A program made the translations under genes and the position numbers. This document shows, piece after piece, positions 62,961 to 64,000 of a stretch of 64,000 bases of DNA; the stretch's first letter is position 1; each line of letters starts with the position of its first letter. Source of the DNA: an uncultured Eubacteriales bacterium (GTDB lineage: Bacteria > Bacillota > Clostridia > Christensenellales > Aristaeellaceae); NCBI GenBank assembly GCA_902765305.1, contig CACWZI010000022.1:26391-90390 (forward strand), given 5' to 3'. Below the pieces are notes generated by a model. That model was not told where the DNA came from. It saw only the letters and a list, made by a program, of their open reading frames with translations, and did not search any database.

Positions 62961-63334
62961 AAATACTGATTTGTCGAGCTGTTGGTGGAAAAGCAAAGGG
63001 TAGTACAAAGGGAACAGGGAACAGTCAACAGGGAACAGGAAAAGCCGCGCACGGAATGTTGCAGCCAGAACGAACGAAGGGAACATTCCCGCGACAAAAA
63101 ATGAAGTATAGAATCCTTGAAAGTCCTGTAGCGGCGGCAATCTGCCGCCACGGCATTCTTATCGGCTGGGAACGGTGGCAGCGCAGGTGCCGCGACACGA
63201 AGTTAGTCCTTTAGGGCGACACGAAGTTAGTCCTTTAGGGCCGCTACAACTCGTACGTTATCAATATGTTCGCGGCAGCCGCCATTCCTTTTCCCTGTTC
63301 CCTGTTCCCTCGTCTCCCCGACAAATCAGTATTT
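62961..63334. mobile_element. ATACTGATTT-bounded element, copy F (374 bp) with GGGAACA heptamers
   Basis: AAATACTGATTTGTCG (62961) and CGACAAATCAGTATTT (to 63334) are inverted ends. Just inside the left end are GGGAACA heptamers (about four, one varied), and just inside the right end their inverse, CCCTGTT, two to three copies. The core contains the TGTAGCGG palindromic repeat with two 24-bp units. The plan (inverted end, heptamer run, core, inverse heptamer run, inverted end) matches copies A-C although the heptamer is different. Confidence 0.75.
63127..63246. repeat. TGTAGCGG...CCGCTACA palindromic repeat containing two tandem 24-bp units
   Basis: Begins TGTAGCGGCGGCAATCTGCC near 63127 and ends CCGCTACA near 63248. 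Two identical 24-bp units, each beginning CGACACGAAGTTAG, lie at 63193-63216 and 63217-63240 immediately before the closing CCGCTACA. The left half preserves the uninterrupted sequence that is split by a unit at 57093. Confidence 0.8.
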
Positions 63335-64000
63335 GCCTATGACTGGCATGTTCACCTCCAGCGCCACAAAACCACCCCCGTCGCCAAGGCCAGGCTTTGC
63401 CCTGAAAAGAACGTGTCATGGGGCAAGGTCACTTTCCCTGTTAGGGGCAAAGTCACTTTCCCTTTTACCTCATTTCAAGTCCTGCTTCAAGTCCAATTTT
63501 TCACCCTCTATACTCCTCCATTTCCCTCCCCCTTCCCCCTGCGACCCCCAACCCCCACCCGGTTCCCGATTTGGGAATCCTCGTGGGAACACCGCGATTC
63601 CCGTCGTGGTTCCCACCTCTGTTCCCGCTTCTGTTCTAGTCCCTGTTCCTGCATCTGTTCCAGGCTGTGGTTCCCTCTTTCTGGAACCACTTCGCATGGG
63701 CTGGAAGCCCTGATATTACGGCGTTTTGAAGCCATACAAGGTGACTCTATGGGTGGCTGAAGTAGGGTGCCGATAACGGTTCCCATGAGGGGGTTATTAC
63801 TGCTCCCGAAAAGGGTTCCCACGATGCTTCCCAAATTGCTCCCGCATGGTTTCTTTACGGTTCCCGGGCTCTGTTTTTTGGAATAAAAAAGGCTCCGGAA
63901 GCGATGCCTGAGCACGGTTCCCGGAGCTGGTTTTCTGTTCGGTTTTCATACGAGCAAAGGGAAAACTATTTTGCCCCAAACAGGGAAAACGAGATTGCCC
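63335..64000. other. Gene-free segment rich in GGTTCCC/GGGAACC motifs
   Basis: Short frames exist on both strands but none has a family-like sequence, a good ribosome-binding site and sensible length. From about 63570 the DNA is full of irregularly spaced GTTCCC/GGGAAC words (for example CGGTTCCCG, GTGGTTCCCAC, TCTGTTCCCGC), resembling the heptamers of element F. Minus-strand frames give low-complexity EQ/GT-rich peptides broken by shifts. It may be a decayed low-complexity gene (such as a phage replication protein C-terminus) or expanded repeat DNA. Confidence 0.5.

Noticed and set aside
1-64000. tRNA, rRNA or riboswitch genes
   Set aside because: I saw no cloverleaf with a TTCGANNC loop, no rRNA-like sequence and no conserved riboswitch core in the intergenic gaps.

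Overview
The window looks like a chromosomal segment of an uncultured, fairly GC-rich Clostridia-type Firmicute, probably a gut or rumen fibre degrader. The basis is strong GGAGG ribosome-binding sites, TTGACA/TATAAT-type promoters, an LCP cell-wall protein, a heterodimeric ABC exporter, and several plant-polysaccharide enzymes and sugar ABC transporters. Genus cannot be fixed from sequence alone. The cas genes at the left end are visibly more AT-rich than the rest, which suggests they were acquired separately.

Region 1 (1-15927) is a complete type I-E CRISPR-Cas locus: promoter, cas3, cse1, cse2, cas7e, cas5e, cas6e, cas1e and a cas2e fused to a DnaQ-like 3'-5' exonuclease. All genes are on the + strand, most overlapping by 1-17 bases. 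A very long array follows (101 intact repeats, one degenerate terminal repeat, 61-base period), then two repeats of a different sequence that look like a relic of a second array. The minus-strand reading frames through the array are artefacts.

Region 2 (15979-26533) holds a GH43 glycosidase, a GNAT acetyltransferase, a primase zinc-finger/SF3 helicase pair left from a phage or plasmid, a secreted PpiC-type foldase, a two-component system, an LCP protein and a HAD phosphatase. Region 3 (26889-30529) is a heterodimeric ABC exporter. Region 4 (30904-41603) is a nine-gene sugar operon on the minus strand (ribose-type ABC transporter, DUF2291 protein, FucI/AraA-like isomerase, split transketolase, FGGY kinase, FucU mutarotase) with a divergent LacI regulator. 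Region 5 (41706-43265) is a DUF3791/DUF3990 toxin-antitoxin-like module and a decayed gene. Region 6 (43643-54882) has a rhamnoside operon (substrate-binding protein, two permeases, GH78), an AraC regulator, two GGDEF proteins and a PHP phosphoesterase. Region 7 (55071-62787) has a GH2 glycosidase, a small membrane protein, an unusual DUF4405-FGE-flavodoxin fusion, a truncated MATE transporter and a broken hybrid histidine kinase. From 63335 to the right edge I see no gene.

The most striking feature is layered small mobile repeats. (a) A 24-bp unit occurs at least 13 times between 57 and 63.3 kb. It is inserted precisely into genes, and removing exactly 24 bp restores conserved protein motifs. 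In permissive frames it encodes an 8-residue insert (PKGLASRR or RREASPLG); in other frames it introduces stops. (b) Elements bounded by AAATACTGATTTRTCG inverted repeats, some carrying heptameric tandem repeats, sit directly at gene 3' ends and sometimes supply the stop codon. (c) A TGTAGCGG...CCGCTACA palindromic repeat hosts, and appears to be hosted by, the 24-bp unit. (d) A 92-bp MITE splits one 24-bp copy. Their nesting gives a relative chronology. I regard this repeat system as the best candidate for something undescribed.
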